From positions 62,001 through 126,000 of the forward strand of contig DATMQA010000069.1 of NCBI GenBank assembly GCA_035566895.1: a DNA stretch of 64,000 nt, in the 5' to 3' direction. The stretch's first letter is position 1. Each line of letters starts with the position of its first letter. Of the stretch, positions 50,153 to 58,194 are shown piece by piece. The stretch is from DATMQA01 sp035566895. GTDB taxonomy: Bacteria; Verrucomicrobiota; Verrucomicrobiia; Limisphaerales; UBA8199. The translations under genes were made by a program, and so were the position numbers. The notes beneath the pieces were generated by a model. That model saw nothing but the letters and a program-made list of their open reading frames with translations, was not told where the DNA came from and ran no database searches.

Positions 50153-50734
50153 ATGTCAAAAATCACGCTTGCCAGTTATTGGCGCTTTCTGTTAGCCGGT
50201 CTGATGAATCAGGGCCAGACAGGCGCGGTGATACCCTCGCAACGATTCCTGATTACCCGGATGCTCTCCCCGGTCCCTGAGGACTACCGCGGCCGCATTT
50301 TTGAGCTCGGAGCCGGTACCGGCGCCCTGACCTTGCGCCTGGCGGCCAAATGTCCTCACGCCCGCATTCTGGCCTGTGAAATCAATCCCGTGCTGGCCCA
50401 GGACATTCGGCGGACAATGTCAGCGGCCGGACTGCGCGACCGCGTCGAGGTTATCTCCACTGCCGCCGAGCGCCTGCTGGCCGACCAGGGCAGAACCGGA
50501 GTTGAAAGGCCCAATTTTATTATTTCCGGCATTCCCCTCGGCAATCTCGGCCGTGACCGCGTCCTGACTCTCATCGAACGCATCCGGGGGGCCCTGCCCA
50601 ACGGCGGCATGTACATCCAATTCCAGCACTCCTTGATCGACCGCAAGAAGATCAAAACAAAGTTCGCCCGTTTGCGCACCGTCCCGGTCTTGTTGAACTT
50701 CCCTCCCGCTGTGGTCTATTACGCGCAGAAGTAA
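50153..50734 (+). CDS. SAM-dependent methyltransferase, PmtA / rRNA-dimethylase-like
   Basis: A 193-residue class I methyltransferase. Motif I is FELGAGTGALTLRLA, motif II ARILACEINPVLAQDI, motif III DRVEVISTAAERLL and motif IV NFIISGIPLGNL. The start ITLASYWRFLLAGLMNQGQTGAVIPSQRFL resembles phospholipid N-methyltransferases (PmtA type) that methylate phosphatidylethanolamine. It also resembles small RsmA-like proteins; the N-I-S-G-I-P-L segment is closer to PmtA. The ATG at 50153 is chosen over a TTG two codons upstream. The substrate remains unproven. It is 94 bp after glmM. Confidence 0.78.
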   Translation: MSKITLASYWRFLLAGLMNQGQTGAVIPSQRFLITRMLSPVPEDYRGRIFELGAGTGALTLRLAAKCPHARILACEINPVLAQDIRRTMSAAGLRDRVEVISTAAERLLADQGRTGVERPNFIISGIPLGNLGRDRVLTLIERIRGALPNGGMYIQFQHSLIDRKKIKTKFARLRTVPVLLNFPPAVVYYAQK

Positions 50735-50742
50735 CTCCGTCG

Positions 50743-51510
50743 CTACGGTAACACCAGTATCTCCAAGCGCAACCGTCCGACGCACTGGCTCGGCAGGTTC
50801 GCATCAATCGAGCCAGGAACGAATTTTTCCAGGCCGACATGGCCGTCGCAAAAGGCCACGTTCGCTTTTTCGGCGTGCCGGAAGTGCCCGTTGGGCGGTT
50901 CGCTGGTGTTATCGACATAATACCACTCCTCCAGCAGGGGATTGCTCGGCGAGGCCGGCGCCTGCCACGTATTGATTTGCGCTGCATCCGCCAGCAACGT
51001 CGTCACGGAGGGCTGCAACAGGCGCGAGGCGTTCACCAGCGGTGAGCGCGGCGGAGCGGATAAAAATCGGTTGTAGCCATACCCGTAGGAGGCCCCCGTT
51101 GCCTTCAGTTTGAATTGCGAAAAATAATAATCGAAAGCCGGGCACAATTCGACCCCCTGCCCCCGCAGGTACGGAAACAGCGCTCCTTGAGCCACATCGA
51201 ATTGGCGCTCGCCTTCCGCTCCGTCCTGCAGCCAGCCGAACCAGTAGAGCCGACCGCCGTTGGTGTGGCCTAATTCCCAGCGAAAACACGCGCCGTTGTT
51301 GTCGTCCCAGTACATCCGTGCTGCCAGGCCGAGTTGATGCAGGCTGCCGCCGCACTTAACCCGCTGGGCCGAGCTTTTGCCCCGTGCCAATGCCGGCAGC
51401 AGCAGCGCCGCCAATAGCGCGATGATAGCGATCACGACGAGAAGTTCGATCAAGGTAAACCCGACCGGGAACTGTGATGCTTGGTCCGATATGCGTGATG
51501 CGTGAAACAT
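50743..51510 (-). CDS. Type II secretion-like pseudopilin (H-X9-DG type)
   Basis: A 255-residue protein with a class III signal peptide. The prepilin cleavage site is G-F-T-L-I-E in FPVGFTLIELLVVIAIIALL, followed by a 20-residue hydrophobic helix. The C-terminal HFRHAEKANVAFCDGHVG is the H-X9-DG motif found in many pseudopilins from Planctomycetes and Verrucomicrobia. YWDDNNGACFRW and SRLLQPSVTTLLADAAQ are also common in this group. The ATG at 51510 lies inside a CGTGAAA word repeat; the first residues, MFHASRI, are the repeat translated. A prepilin peptidase must be elsewhere. The function is unknown. It is the last gene of the likely cobalamin-riboswitch transcript. Confidence 0.83.
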   Translation of the reverse strand: MFHASRISDQASQFPVGFTLIELLVVIAIIALLAALLLPALARGKSSAQRVKCGGSLHQLGLAARMYWDDNNGACFRWELGHTNGGRLYWFGWLQDGAEGERQFDVAQGALFPYLRGQGVELCPAFDYYFSQFKLKATGASYGYGYNRFLSAPPRSPLVNASRLLQPSVTTLLADAAQINTWQAPASPSNPLLEEWYYVDNTSEPPNGHFRHAEKANVAFCDGHVGLEKFVPGSIDANLPSQCVGRLRLEILVLP

Positions 51511-51626
51511 GAAACGTGAAACGCGAGCGCGTTTTAGGTGTTCAATCTGCAATCTCAGACCGTCTCGGCGCTCGTCACGCTTCATCATGCTTCTCAAATT
51601 CACGTTTTACCTTTCACGCTTCACGG
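51494..51626. repeat. Inverted short-word repeat, CGTGAAA type, overlapping the pseudopilin start
   Basis: Direct units at 51494-51533 (gcgtgatgcgtgaaac, atgaaacgtgaaacgcg). Reverse units at 51600-51626 (tcacgttttacctttcacgc, ttcacgg). The pseudopilin ATG is in the direct arm. Confidence 0.8.
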
Positions 51627-52604
51627 TCTCTCTGCGCGCACGCGGTAGAAGGCCCGGGCGGCCGGACTGTTCGTATCCTCCAAAACCAAACCGCCTCCGT
51701 TGCCGGGCGCCGCCCCTGAGGCCGCCGTCCACGTCTGAAAATCCATCGTCCGTTCCAAGGTATAGACCCAATTACTGCGGCTGACAAATTGCACCTGCCA
51801 AACTCCGTGATTGATGCCGCCGTTCAAATCCTTGACGGGGTTAGGGGGCACCGTCAGGACGACGTTATCCACCACCCCATGTGCCAGCAAGGAGCCTCCA
51901 TACCTGGGGTCTTGCCCGGCGTCGCTGTAGCTCTCGATGGCGAATGTGCCCACCCGGAAATCGGTGAACGAAGGACTCAGCCTGACATCGTGGACGGCGC
52001 CAATGGACACGCCGTTCGTCGTGATGGTAGTCGAGAGAGTCTGGTTGCTGGCGGTGTAGCTCAGGGTGATCCGCATAGGGACTCCGACCGGCAAATCCAT
52101 GATGGTGAAGTCCTCGGGCCCATTGTAATTGAGCAAACTGTTAGTGGACCACACAGCCGGCGAGACCGTTGGGCCGAACCCGGTATCTGGAAAGAAATCG
52201 AGTTCGACAAGGTTCGCAGAGGCGGTTCCGGTGCTCCGCAGGAAATTCGTTCCCTGCGCGTTCACCAGGTTTTGCAAACCGAACGCCAGCTCAAAGGTCG
52301 AAGGTTTGGACGGATTCACCCCGGCGGCGATGTCATCCAATCTCAAGTCCAACCCGAAACTGAAATCGTCATCCCGCGCCACAATCGTTCCCGGCAAAAA
52401 CTGGAAGTAGCTGTTGGTTTGCGACGAGTCCCAGGTCACTTCCAGATTCTGGCTCGTCGGGTTCCAGTGAAATAAATCACGGTCGCCGAAGACCCGCCAG
52501 CCTCGCGCCAGCGGGTCCGTCGCGAAATCCTCCTGGAACGTCGCCGCCCCGGCCACCGTCGTCGTGAAGACAATGGCCATGGAGCAGAGCAAAAGGCGGT
52601 TCAT
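51621..52604 (-). CDS. Secreted protein with C-terminal W...FYR module
   Basis: A 327-residue exported protein. A signal peptide (about 1-21, LLCSMAIVFTTTVAGAATF) starts from the ATG at 52604. The middle, FQEDFATDPLARGWRVFG and DDDFSFGLDLRLDD, suggests a beta-sandwich (LamG/concanavalin-like) fold of unknown ligand. The last 55 residues, WVYTLERTMDFQTWTAASG with LEDTNSPAARAFYRVRA, carry the module found on the CAP protein and the Calx-beta protein. It lies 36 bp after the PEP-CTERM gene and may share its cobalamin-controlled message. No enzymatic motif was seen. Confidence 0.72.
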   Translation of the reverse strand: MNRLLLCSMAIVFTTTVAGAATFQEDFATDPLARGWRVFGDRDLFHWNPTSQNLEVTWDSSQTNSYFQFLPGTIVARDDDFSFGLDLRLDDIAAGVNPSKPSTFELAFGLQNLVNAQGTNFLRSTGTASANLVELDFFPDTGFGPTVSPAVWSTNSLLNYNGPEDFTIMDLPVGVPMRITLSYTASNQTLSTTITTNGVSIGAVHDVRLSPSFTDFRVGTFAIESYSDAGQDPRYGGSLLAHGVVDNVVLTVPPNPVKDLNGGINHGVWQVQFVSRSNWVYTLERTMDFQTWTAASGAAPGNGGGLVLEDTNSPAARAFYRVRAERP

Positions 52605-52639
52605 GTTCCGGCCTTCAATTCTTTGTAACGCCCTATCCA

Positions 52640-53560
52640 TCAAAGTTTGCGCACCTGGCGCAAATTTCCTGTGCGTTCGAAAAAGTGGTGTCCCTTATTT
52701 AACTCAGTTAACTCTTTTAACCCATTTGACTCTTTGGTTGCGCCTCTGCTGCGCTGTGCTCTTTTGTGGCAAAAACTCCTCCTCGCTCCCAACAGCACCG
52801 CCACCCCAAACCCTCCCAGCGCGTCTACCCCAGGCTCCGGCACCAGCGAGATGGCATCCACAAAAGCGCTGCCGCTCAGCACGTCCACTCTCACGAAGCT
52901 TGCCTGTGACAGTGACACACCCTGTCCGCCTCCATCCTGCGCCCACGAGAGGTCGTAGCCAGCCCCACCTCCCGAACCGGCGTAGAGCCCGCGGATGCCC
53001 GTCAGGTCTTTCCCCGCAAAATCGCTGCTGCTCAACCCTGGATTCACCGGCAAATGAAAATCCCCGCTCGCATCCGTCGGAAACAGCCCGTCCACGCCCG
53101 GCGCCAGTGCCGGATTGAGCGTGTAAAAAGTCAGCCCGTCGGCGCTGACTGACACGCGCGTCGAGGCCGCGCCACCCGTGAAAAACGAGCCATCGGTAAT
53201 TCCCCCGCCGGAATAATTGCCGTTCGTAATCATGAAGCCGGCATGCCCGAAGACGATGAAGTCCAGGCCGAACGCATGGCCCGGGTCATTGCGAATCGGC
53301 GTGTTGAACTGGAGCGTCAACGAACCGCCTGCGCCGATCTCGGTCAGGTCCGTCGCGGCATAGGGAGGGTTGAAGAGGTCGGCGTTTTGATAGCCGATGA
53401 AGGTGGTGGGCGCGCCCAACGCCCGACTGGGGTTCGCATAACTGGCATTCACCCCGCTGCCCTGGGTATAAGCCACCACTGAGTCCGCGAACTGCGCGCG
53501 GCTGGTTAAGGAGAGGAACACGCTGGCCAACGCCAGCACCGACAAACGAATCTTGGGCAT
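52640..53560 (-). CDS. PEP-CTERM surface protein, probable cobalamin-riboswitch target
   Basis: A 306-residue exported protein: signal peptide 1-22, beta-rich body, then VPEPG at 240-244, a hydrophobic stretch and ARR. This is the PEP-CTERM sorting signal cut by an exosortase. A further 45 residues follow, read from word repeats (CHKRAQRSRGATKESN, then LKELTELN from the GTTAAA nonamer), which is abnormal for a PEP-CTERM end. VVAYTQGSGVNASYANPSRA, GAGGSLTLQFNTPI and GLDFIVFGHAGF recall surface proteins that, from memory, are encoded beside cobalamin genes in Bacteroidetes. The riboswitch lies about 215 bp upstream on the same strand. Proposed role: corrinoid capture; this is inference. The ATG at 53560 is used rather than a TTG five codons before. 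Confidence 0.78.
   Translation of the reverse strand: MPKIRLSVLALASVFLSLTSRAQFADSVVAYTQGSGVNASYANPSRALGAPTTFIGYQNADLFNPPYAATDLTEIGAGGSLTLQFNTPIRNDPGHAFGLDFIVFGHAGFMITNGNYSGGGITDGSFFTGGAASTRVSVSADGLTFYTLNPALAPGVDGLFPTDASGDFHLPVNPGLSSSDFAGKDLTGIRGLYAGSGGGAGYDLSWAQDGGGQGVSLSQASFVRVDVLSGSAFVDAISLVPEPGVDALGGFGVAVLLGARRSFCHKRAQRSRGATKESNGLKELTELNKGHHFFERTGNLRQVRKL
52698..52738. repeat. Nonamer tandem repeat, TTTAACNNN type (copy 6), inside a gene end
   Basis: Reverse-oriented units at 52698, 52707, 52716 and 52725, 9 bp apart, with a degenerate fifth. It lies inside the C-terminal extension of the PEP-CTERM gene and encodes LKELTELN there. Confidence 0.8.
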
Positions 53561-53637
53561 ATGCTGATCTTTCAATAGCTCCGTGATCCTTCACGAAGCA
53601 GGTTAACGGTTGAGAGACCAGCGCGGAGAATGAAAAT

Positions 53638-53667
53638 AAAAAACCCTCACCCTCCCGCAAATCGGAG
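53638..53667 (-). terminator. Possible terminator in the riboswitch expression platform
   Basis: A short stem (ctccg / cgggag) is followed by an 8-nt gap and six T in the transcript sense. The gap makes it imperfect. Confidence 0.3.
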
Positions 53668-53776
53668 AATGAAGGCATTCGACGAATCCCAACGCGCACC
53701 CGCGCGACAGGCTGGCCTCATCCTTCTCTTTGACGGAGAAGTTGGTCCGCAAAGCGGAACCACGACGAGCACAACC

Positions 53777-53945
53777 AAACCGGTATCCTGACTTCGGGTC
53801 TGAAAACCTCGCTCCCGCCTTCCCGGTCTGTTTCCAAACCAGTGGCCCTGGGAGTCTGTAACCCGTTACAGTGGCGCAACCGTCCCCGATTCTCACGGGG
53901 TTCCCTGACGTTTCGCTGTGGCAATGGTGGACCTGGGTCCACGCG
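53777..53945 (-). ncRNA. Cobalamin riboswitch
   Basis: On the minus strand the sequence has the B12-box form AAGTCAGGATACCGG (53780-53794), the conserved GCGCCACTGT region (near 53867-53876), GGGAACCCCGTGAGAATCGG (53887-53907) and CCACTGG with GGGAAGGC further on. This is the order expected for a coenzyme-B12 riboswitch. It points toward the PEP-CTERM gene, whose ATG is about 215 nt downstream. Between them an inverted repeat (53652-53667) followed a few bases later by a T6 tract (53638-53643 on the transcript) could be a terminator of the expression platform. No other minus-strand gene lies between. Confidence 0.9.
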
Positions 53946-54139
53946 TTTCAAAGAACACTTCTTTCTTAGATCACGTTCGGACGTTTGGCAAGGAAATATT
54001 CAGCGCCGTCGCTCAAATCACCGCTGCGCAATGCAGCTCAATTTTTCGTTCTCAAGTTCGTCACGAATCCGTAACGGAAACGTCACTCGACCGAAAGCTG
54101 ATTCGGGTCTAAGCAGGCTGTAGTATCTGCATTTGTTCC

Positions 54140-54652
54140 ATGACGAGATTCCGGCAAAACATTCAGGCCGGCCTGGCCCTCTCTCCTGAGCGGGAGTGGA
54201 CCCAAACCCGGGACGCCGCGTGGGCCTTTTTAGCGCGGTACCGACAACACGCTTTCAAAGCGTTTCGTCGTATCTCTAACGTGTACACGGGCGAGGCCTC
54301 GAGACCAGCCGCCACCCCGGCTCAGGCCAACCTGGGCGCTGTTCCGGAGGCGGCATTATCTCGCTGCGGCGCACTTCCCCTTATCGCTGCAAAAGTAGAA
54401 CTGGGCCCAGGCCATGCCGTGTTCATCCGTGGCGAAGGCGGCGGGCCGAGCTGGCACCGGGGCCTGCCACTGGACTGCATCGCCCCAGGCTCCTGGATTT
54501 GGTTCGCCACGGGGTTGGCGGAAAAGATCGTTTTTCAACTATTGCTGAACGACGCCATCTGGGCCAGGGGAGACAAACTCGTCCTCGAACCGGGGAATCG
54601 ACTCGAATTGGCGCCTGACTTCGAGTGGCCGGAAATCCCGCGCACGGCCTGA
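54140..54652 (+). CDS. Unknown small protein, possible beta-sandwich fold
   Basis: A 170-residue soluble protein that I do not recognise with confidence. The N-terminal third is basic (REWTQTRDAAWAFLARYRQHAF). The C-terminal part reads KVELGPGHAVFIRGEGGGPS, WHRGLPLDCI, SWIWFATGLAEKIVFQLLLN and WARGDKLVLEPGNRLELAP. This looks like a small beta-sandwich with a G-x-G-x-x-x-W-x-x-G loop, reminiscent of starch-binding or glycogen-surface-binding modules, but that is only a shape similarity. There is no signal peptide. A TAGTAT box at 54121-54126 may be its -10, placing the start close to the ATG. Confidence 0.5.
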   Translation: MTRFRQNIQAGLALSPEREWTQTRDAAWAFLARYRQHAFKAFRRISNVYTGEASRPAATPAQANLGAVPEAALSRCGALPLIAAKVELGPGHAVFIRGEGGGPSWHRGLPLDCIAPGSWIWFATGLAEKIVFQLLLNDAIWARGDKLVLEPGNRLELAPDFEWPEIPRTA

Positions 54653-54746
54653 CGAACACTTCGCTTTGACGTCGCGCCTGAGATTAACCGCGAAGTGGCA
54701 AAGACGCCACGAGGGCCAGGGGATTGAGGATTAAGGAAAGCCGGCT

Positions 54747-55517
54747 TCAGTTTGGGTTCCGACAGGCGTCGTAAAGCAGCTTGAGCGTAAGCGCGAGGAC
54801 CGCGGCAAGGAAAACCGGCCGGATGAATTTCGTTCCGCGGACGAGCACCATCCGCGCGCCAATGCGCGCCCCCAGGAGCTGGCCGATGCCCATCGCGAAC
54901 CCCGCGGAGAATTCGACTTTGTGGGCGCAAAGAAAAAAGGCGAGCGAACTCAAGTTGCTGGCGAAATTCATCACTTTGGTGTAGCCGGTCGCGCGAGTTA
55001 GGTTAAAGCCCAGCCCGAGCAGGAAGGCCATGGTCCAAAACGTGCCAGTGCCCGGACCGAAGAAGCCGTCGTAAAAACCAATGAGCAGGCCGAACAGCAC
55101 ATCGAAAGTTCGCCGGTTCATCCGCGGATGGATGTCCTCGGCGCCGAGTTGCGGTTTTACCAGCATATAGACCGCGATGGCGATGAGCAGGAGGGGGATG
55201 GCTCGCCTCAGGAAGCCGGGATCCACGTGCTGCACTGCCAGCGTGCCCAAGGCTGCGCCGGCGACGGAGAAGAAGAAGCCTCGCGTGCAATCCCGCAAGT
55301 CAACGGCCTTGGCGCCGGAATAGTGCCAGGCTGCGCTGCCCGAGCCGAAGGTTGCCTGCAGTTTGTTTGTGCCCAGCGCGTGCTGGGGACTCAGCCCAAG
55401 GCTCAGCAAAACGGGCAAGGTGATCAGGCCGCCACCGCCTGCAATGGAATCGACGAAGCCGGCGACGACGCCCGTGGCGAACAGGAGTGTGAGGCGTGAG
55501 ACGTAAAGCGCGAACAT
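54747..55517 (-). CDS. TSUP/TauE-SafE family membrane transporter
   Basis: A 256-residue membrane protein with about eight TM segments. The N-terminal FATGVVAGFVDSIAGGGGLI is the family signature (V-D-S-I-A-G-G-G-G), and LSLGLSPQHALGTNKLQATF follows it. In the second half, GFYDGFFGPGTGTFWTMAF is the repeated motif. TSUP proteins export sulfite, sulfonates or other small sulfur-containing anions. The substrate is unknown. A CAGGTTT word-repeat hairpin separates it from tgt. Confidence 0.9.
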   Translation of the reverse strand: MFALYVSRLTLLFATGVVAGFVDSIAGGGGLITLPVLLSLGLSPQHALGTNKLQATFGSGSAAWHYSGAKAVDLRDCTRGFFFSVAGAALGTLAVQHVDPGFLRRAIPLLLIAIAVYMLVKPQLGAEDIHPRMNRRTFDVLFGLLIGFYDGFFGPGTGTFWTMAFLLGLGFNLTRATGYTKVMNFASNLSSLAFFLCAHKVEFSAGFAMGIGQLLGARIGARMVLVRGTKFIRPVFLAAVLALTLKLLYDACRNPN

Positions 55518-55524
55518 CGACAGG

Positions 55525-55630
55525 CGTGAGGTTGTCAGGTTTTCAAGTTTTCAGGTTGTCAGGTTGTCGGCGGACGGGCAAGCGAGGTCCGAACCTGAAA
55601 ACCTGACAACCTGAAAACCTGAGAACTTCA
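55525..55630. repeat. Inverted short-word repeat, CAGGTTGTCAGGTT type
   Basis: Direct units (gtgaggttgt, caggttttc, aagttttc, aggttgtc, aggttgtc) and reverse units (aacctgaa, aacctgac, aacctgaa, aacctgag) form a long, nearly perfect hairpin between tgt and the TSUP gene. Confidence 0.85.
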
Positions 55631-55691
55631 CCATTCCGAGCAGCTGCGGTTGTGCTGCGCTGCGTGGCCGGAGGTACCATAAGTGAAAACC

Positions 55692-56834
55692 TCACCTTTC
55701 GGCCTCGGCGGCGCGGGCTAGCAAGACTTTTTTGGTGGGGACATAATTGGCCACAAACTCGCGCCGGAATTCGGTGAAGCTGCCATCGCCAATCGCGGCG
55801 CGCATGTCGGCCATCACTTTGAGGTACATGCGGGTGTTGTGGACGCTGAGCATCCGCAGGCCGAGGATTTCGCCGACATTGAGCAGGTGGCGCAGGTAGG
55901 CGCGAGTGAAATGCCGGCAGGCAAAGCAATCGCAGCCTTCTTCAATCGGGCGGAAGTCGGCTTTGTACGCGCCGGCTTTGATGCTGACACTGCCTTTCCG
56001 GGTGAAGGCGGTGCCATTGCGCGCGACCCGGGTCGGCAGGACGCAGTCAAACATATCCACCCCGCGCGCGACCAATTCGACTAATTGTGCCGGGGTGCCG
56101 AGGCCCATCGCGTAGCGCGGCCGGCCGGCCGGCAGGAAAGGTTCGGTGATTTCGATGGCGCGCATCATCTCAGGCTCCGGCTCGCCGACACTAACGCCGC
56201 CGATGGCGTAGCCATCGAAGTCGAGGCCGACCAGCGCGCGCGCGCATTCCTCGCGCAGTGCCACATCCGTTCCGCCCTGGACGATGCCGAAAACTCTCTG
56301 GCCGGGAGCGCGGGGCTGTTCGCGGCACTCTCGGGCCCAGCGCACGGTGCGTTCGACGGCCGCCCGCATTTCGCGCGGGGTGCTCGTGTGAGACGGGCAG
56401 TCATCGAACACCATCGCAATATCCGAGCCGAGTGCCTGCTGGATGGCCATCGCTTCTTTGGGTCCGAGAAAGAGCAGGGAGCCGTCCAGGTGCGAGCGGA
56501 ACTCGACGCCGTGGGCCTGGATTTTGCGAATGGTGGCCAGGCTGAAGACCTGGAAGCCGCCGCTATCGGTGAGGATGGGCCCCGGCCAATTCATGAATGA
56601 GTGCAGGCCCCCGGCGGTTCGGATGATGTCCAGGCCGGGACGGATCTGTAGGTGATAGGTGTTGCCGAGAATGATCTGGGTGCCCATCTCGTGCAGTTCG
56701 CGCGGGTCCAGGGCTTTGACGCTGCCCTGGGTGCCGACGGACATAAACACCGGCGTGTCGATGACGCCGTGGGGCGTGGTCAACCGGCCCAGGCGGGCTC
56801 TGGACGAGGCATCGGTCTTGAGCAGCTCGAACAT
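55692..56834 (-). CDS. tgt: Queuine tRNA-ribosyltransferase
   Basis: Exchanges guanine 34 for the queuosine precursor preQ1 in tRNAs with a GUN anticodon. The ATG at 56834 gives 380 residues, the usual length. Marks are TPVFMSVGTQGSVKALDPRE, IILGNTYHLQIRPG, LTDSGGFQVFSLATI (catalytic Asp), and GIVQGGTDVALREECAR. The zinc site CDCFACRHFTRAYLRHL is intact, with the downstream His in MLSVHNTRMY. No other queuosine genes are in the window. Confidence 0.96.
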   Translation of the reverse strand: MFELLKTDASSRARLGRLTTPHGVIDTPVFMSVGTQGSVKALDPRELHEMGTQIILGNTYHLQIRPGLDIIRTAGGLHSFMNWPGPILTDSGGFQVFSLATIRKIQAHGVEFRSHLDGSLLFLGPKEAMAIQQALGSDIAMVFDDCPSHTSTPREMRAAVERTVRWARECREQPRAPGQRVFGIVQGGTDVALREECARALVGLDFDGYAIGGVSVGEPEPEMMRAIEITEPFLPAGRPRYAMGLGTPAQLVELVARGVDMFDCVLPTRVARNGTAFTRKGSVSIKAGAYKADFRPIEEGCDCFACRHFTRAYLRHLLNVGEILGLRMLSVHNTRMYLKVMADMRAAIGDGSFTEFRREFVANYVPTKKVLLARAAEAER

Positions 56835-56877
56835 AAGGCGAGGGTCGGGGAGGGGAGGATGGGCGGCAACTACAAAG

Positions 56878-57072
56878 TCGGAAGGCTGAAATCCCAAGGC
56901 CGAAAGAAGCCCGAAACCCGAAATCCGAAGAAGGTCCCTAACGGGCGGGCGAATGATTAGGCCAGAATGATTCTGCCTTAATCATTTGCCATGGCGCTTC
57001 TGCCCTCTAAGTTCGGTCTTCCGACTTCGGCGTTCTTTCGGGTTTCGGCCTTCGGATTTCGGGTTTCAGATT
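56878..57072. repeat. Inverted short-word repeat, CCGAAATCCGAA type
   Basis: Direct words (ccgaaag, cccgaaac, ccgaaatcc, gaagaagg) are followed about 65 bp later by reverse words (cttccgac, ttcggcgt, tttcgggttt, cggccttcgg, atttcgggttt). The reverse arm overlaps the end of the MBL gene and would be included in its message. Confidence 0.8.
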
Positions 57073-58070
57073 TGCCTGGCCCCGGTCACTTTGCGAACCG
57101 CTGCGAGTTCCACACAGTGCCCTTCCCGCGCAGCCTCAACCTGGAGTTTTCCTTTGCGGGTCGCCACCTGCCGGCGGGCGTCGGAGACCATTTGCGAGAC
57201 CTTGGCGTCGGTGTGGTCCGGGTCGTGGTGGAAAAGGAAGAGCCGTTTGACATCGGCCTCGAGAGCGAGTGCCACCACATCGTCCAGGCAACCGTGGCCC
57301 CAGCCAATGTGCTGCTCATATTCGGCGCGATCATATTGGGCATCCATGATCAACACGTCGGTGCCGCGGAGGAACTCGGCCAGCTTCTGGTTTTCGCCGG
57401 GAGCAAATTCTTGCGGAGCCCGTTTCCCCTTCGAAGCTCTGGGGCGCTCGGAAGCCTGGCGAAGTTCATTATCGGGGAAAAAAGCAATTGACCTTCCGGC
57501 CATTGACAAACGGTAACCAACGCAAATGCCTGGATGGTAGGCGAAGAAGGCCTGGACCTGGACTGACCCGAGCGGAAAACTGAGGTCTTTGAAAACCTCG
57601 ATGCAGATATTGGCAGGGACCTGGCGGAGGCCGATGGGGAAATAAGGGCTCTCCATCTGGCTGCTCAAAACATGCTCCAGGCTCGTCCGCGCACCCTCGG
57701 GGCCAAGGATGCGAAGCTGGTTTTGCGGTTGATAGACCGGCAGGAAATAGGGCAGGCCCTGAATGTGGTCCCAATGCGTGTGGGTCAAGAGCAAGGTGAG
57801 ATTCAGTGGTTGCTGGCCAAACTCCGCCAGCAGGTCGCGTCCGAGCAATCGCAGGCCGGTGCCGGCATCAAGAATTATAATTTGGCCGTTGGCGCGGATC
57901 TCGACGCAGGAGGTGTTCCCGCCATATCGCACGGTCGCGCGGCCGGGAGTGGGGACCGAACCGCGGACGCCATAGAATTTGAGGCGGGCCACAGAGCCCC
58001 GGCCCGCTACACCAGGTTTCCGCAACACGGCCTCATCGTCACTTGCCAACAGGGTTCTCATGGAGGGCAT
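57066..58070 (-). CDS. MBL-fold metallo-hydrolase
   Basis: A 334-residue beta-lactamase-fold hydrolase. The metal motif is HTHWDH (about 97-102). LKFYGVRGSVPTPG and YGGNTSCVEIRANG at the N terminus are typical of the phosphodiesterase-like MBL group that also includes PhnP and RNase Z-like proteins. VLIMDAQYDRAEYEQHIGWG and FLFHHDPDHTD supply further ligands. The ATG at 58070 is one option and another is 9 bp later. The substrate could be a cyclic nucleotide, but this is unproven. No signal peptide is seen. Confidence 0.85.
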   Translation of the reverse strand: MPSMRTLLASDDEAVLRKPGVAGRGSVARLKFYGVRGSVPTPGRATVRYGGNTSCVEIRANGQIIILDAGTGLRLLGRDLLAEFGQQPLNLTLLLTHTHWDHIQGLPYFLPVYQPQNQLRILGPEGARTSLEHVLSSQMESPYFPIGLRQVPANICIEVFKDLSFPLGSVQVQAFFAYHPGICVGYRLSMAGRSIAFFPDNELRQASERPRASKGKRAPQEFAPGENQKLAEFLRGTDVLIMDAQYDRAEYEQHIGWGHGCLDDVVALALEADVKRLFLFHHDPDHTDAKVSQMVSDARRQVATRKGKLQVEAAREGHCVELAAVRKVTGARQI

Positions 58071-58194
58071 GGCTTCAGGTCCGGCAACATAAACCGAGCG
58101 CAGCAAAAGGCAAGGCTGGGCTCCCGGTCATGTCATGCGCTGGGAAACTCGGCGCCCGGATTCTCTATATCCGTGAAATCCGCGAAATCCACGG

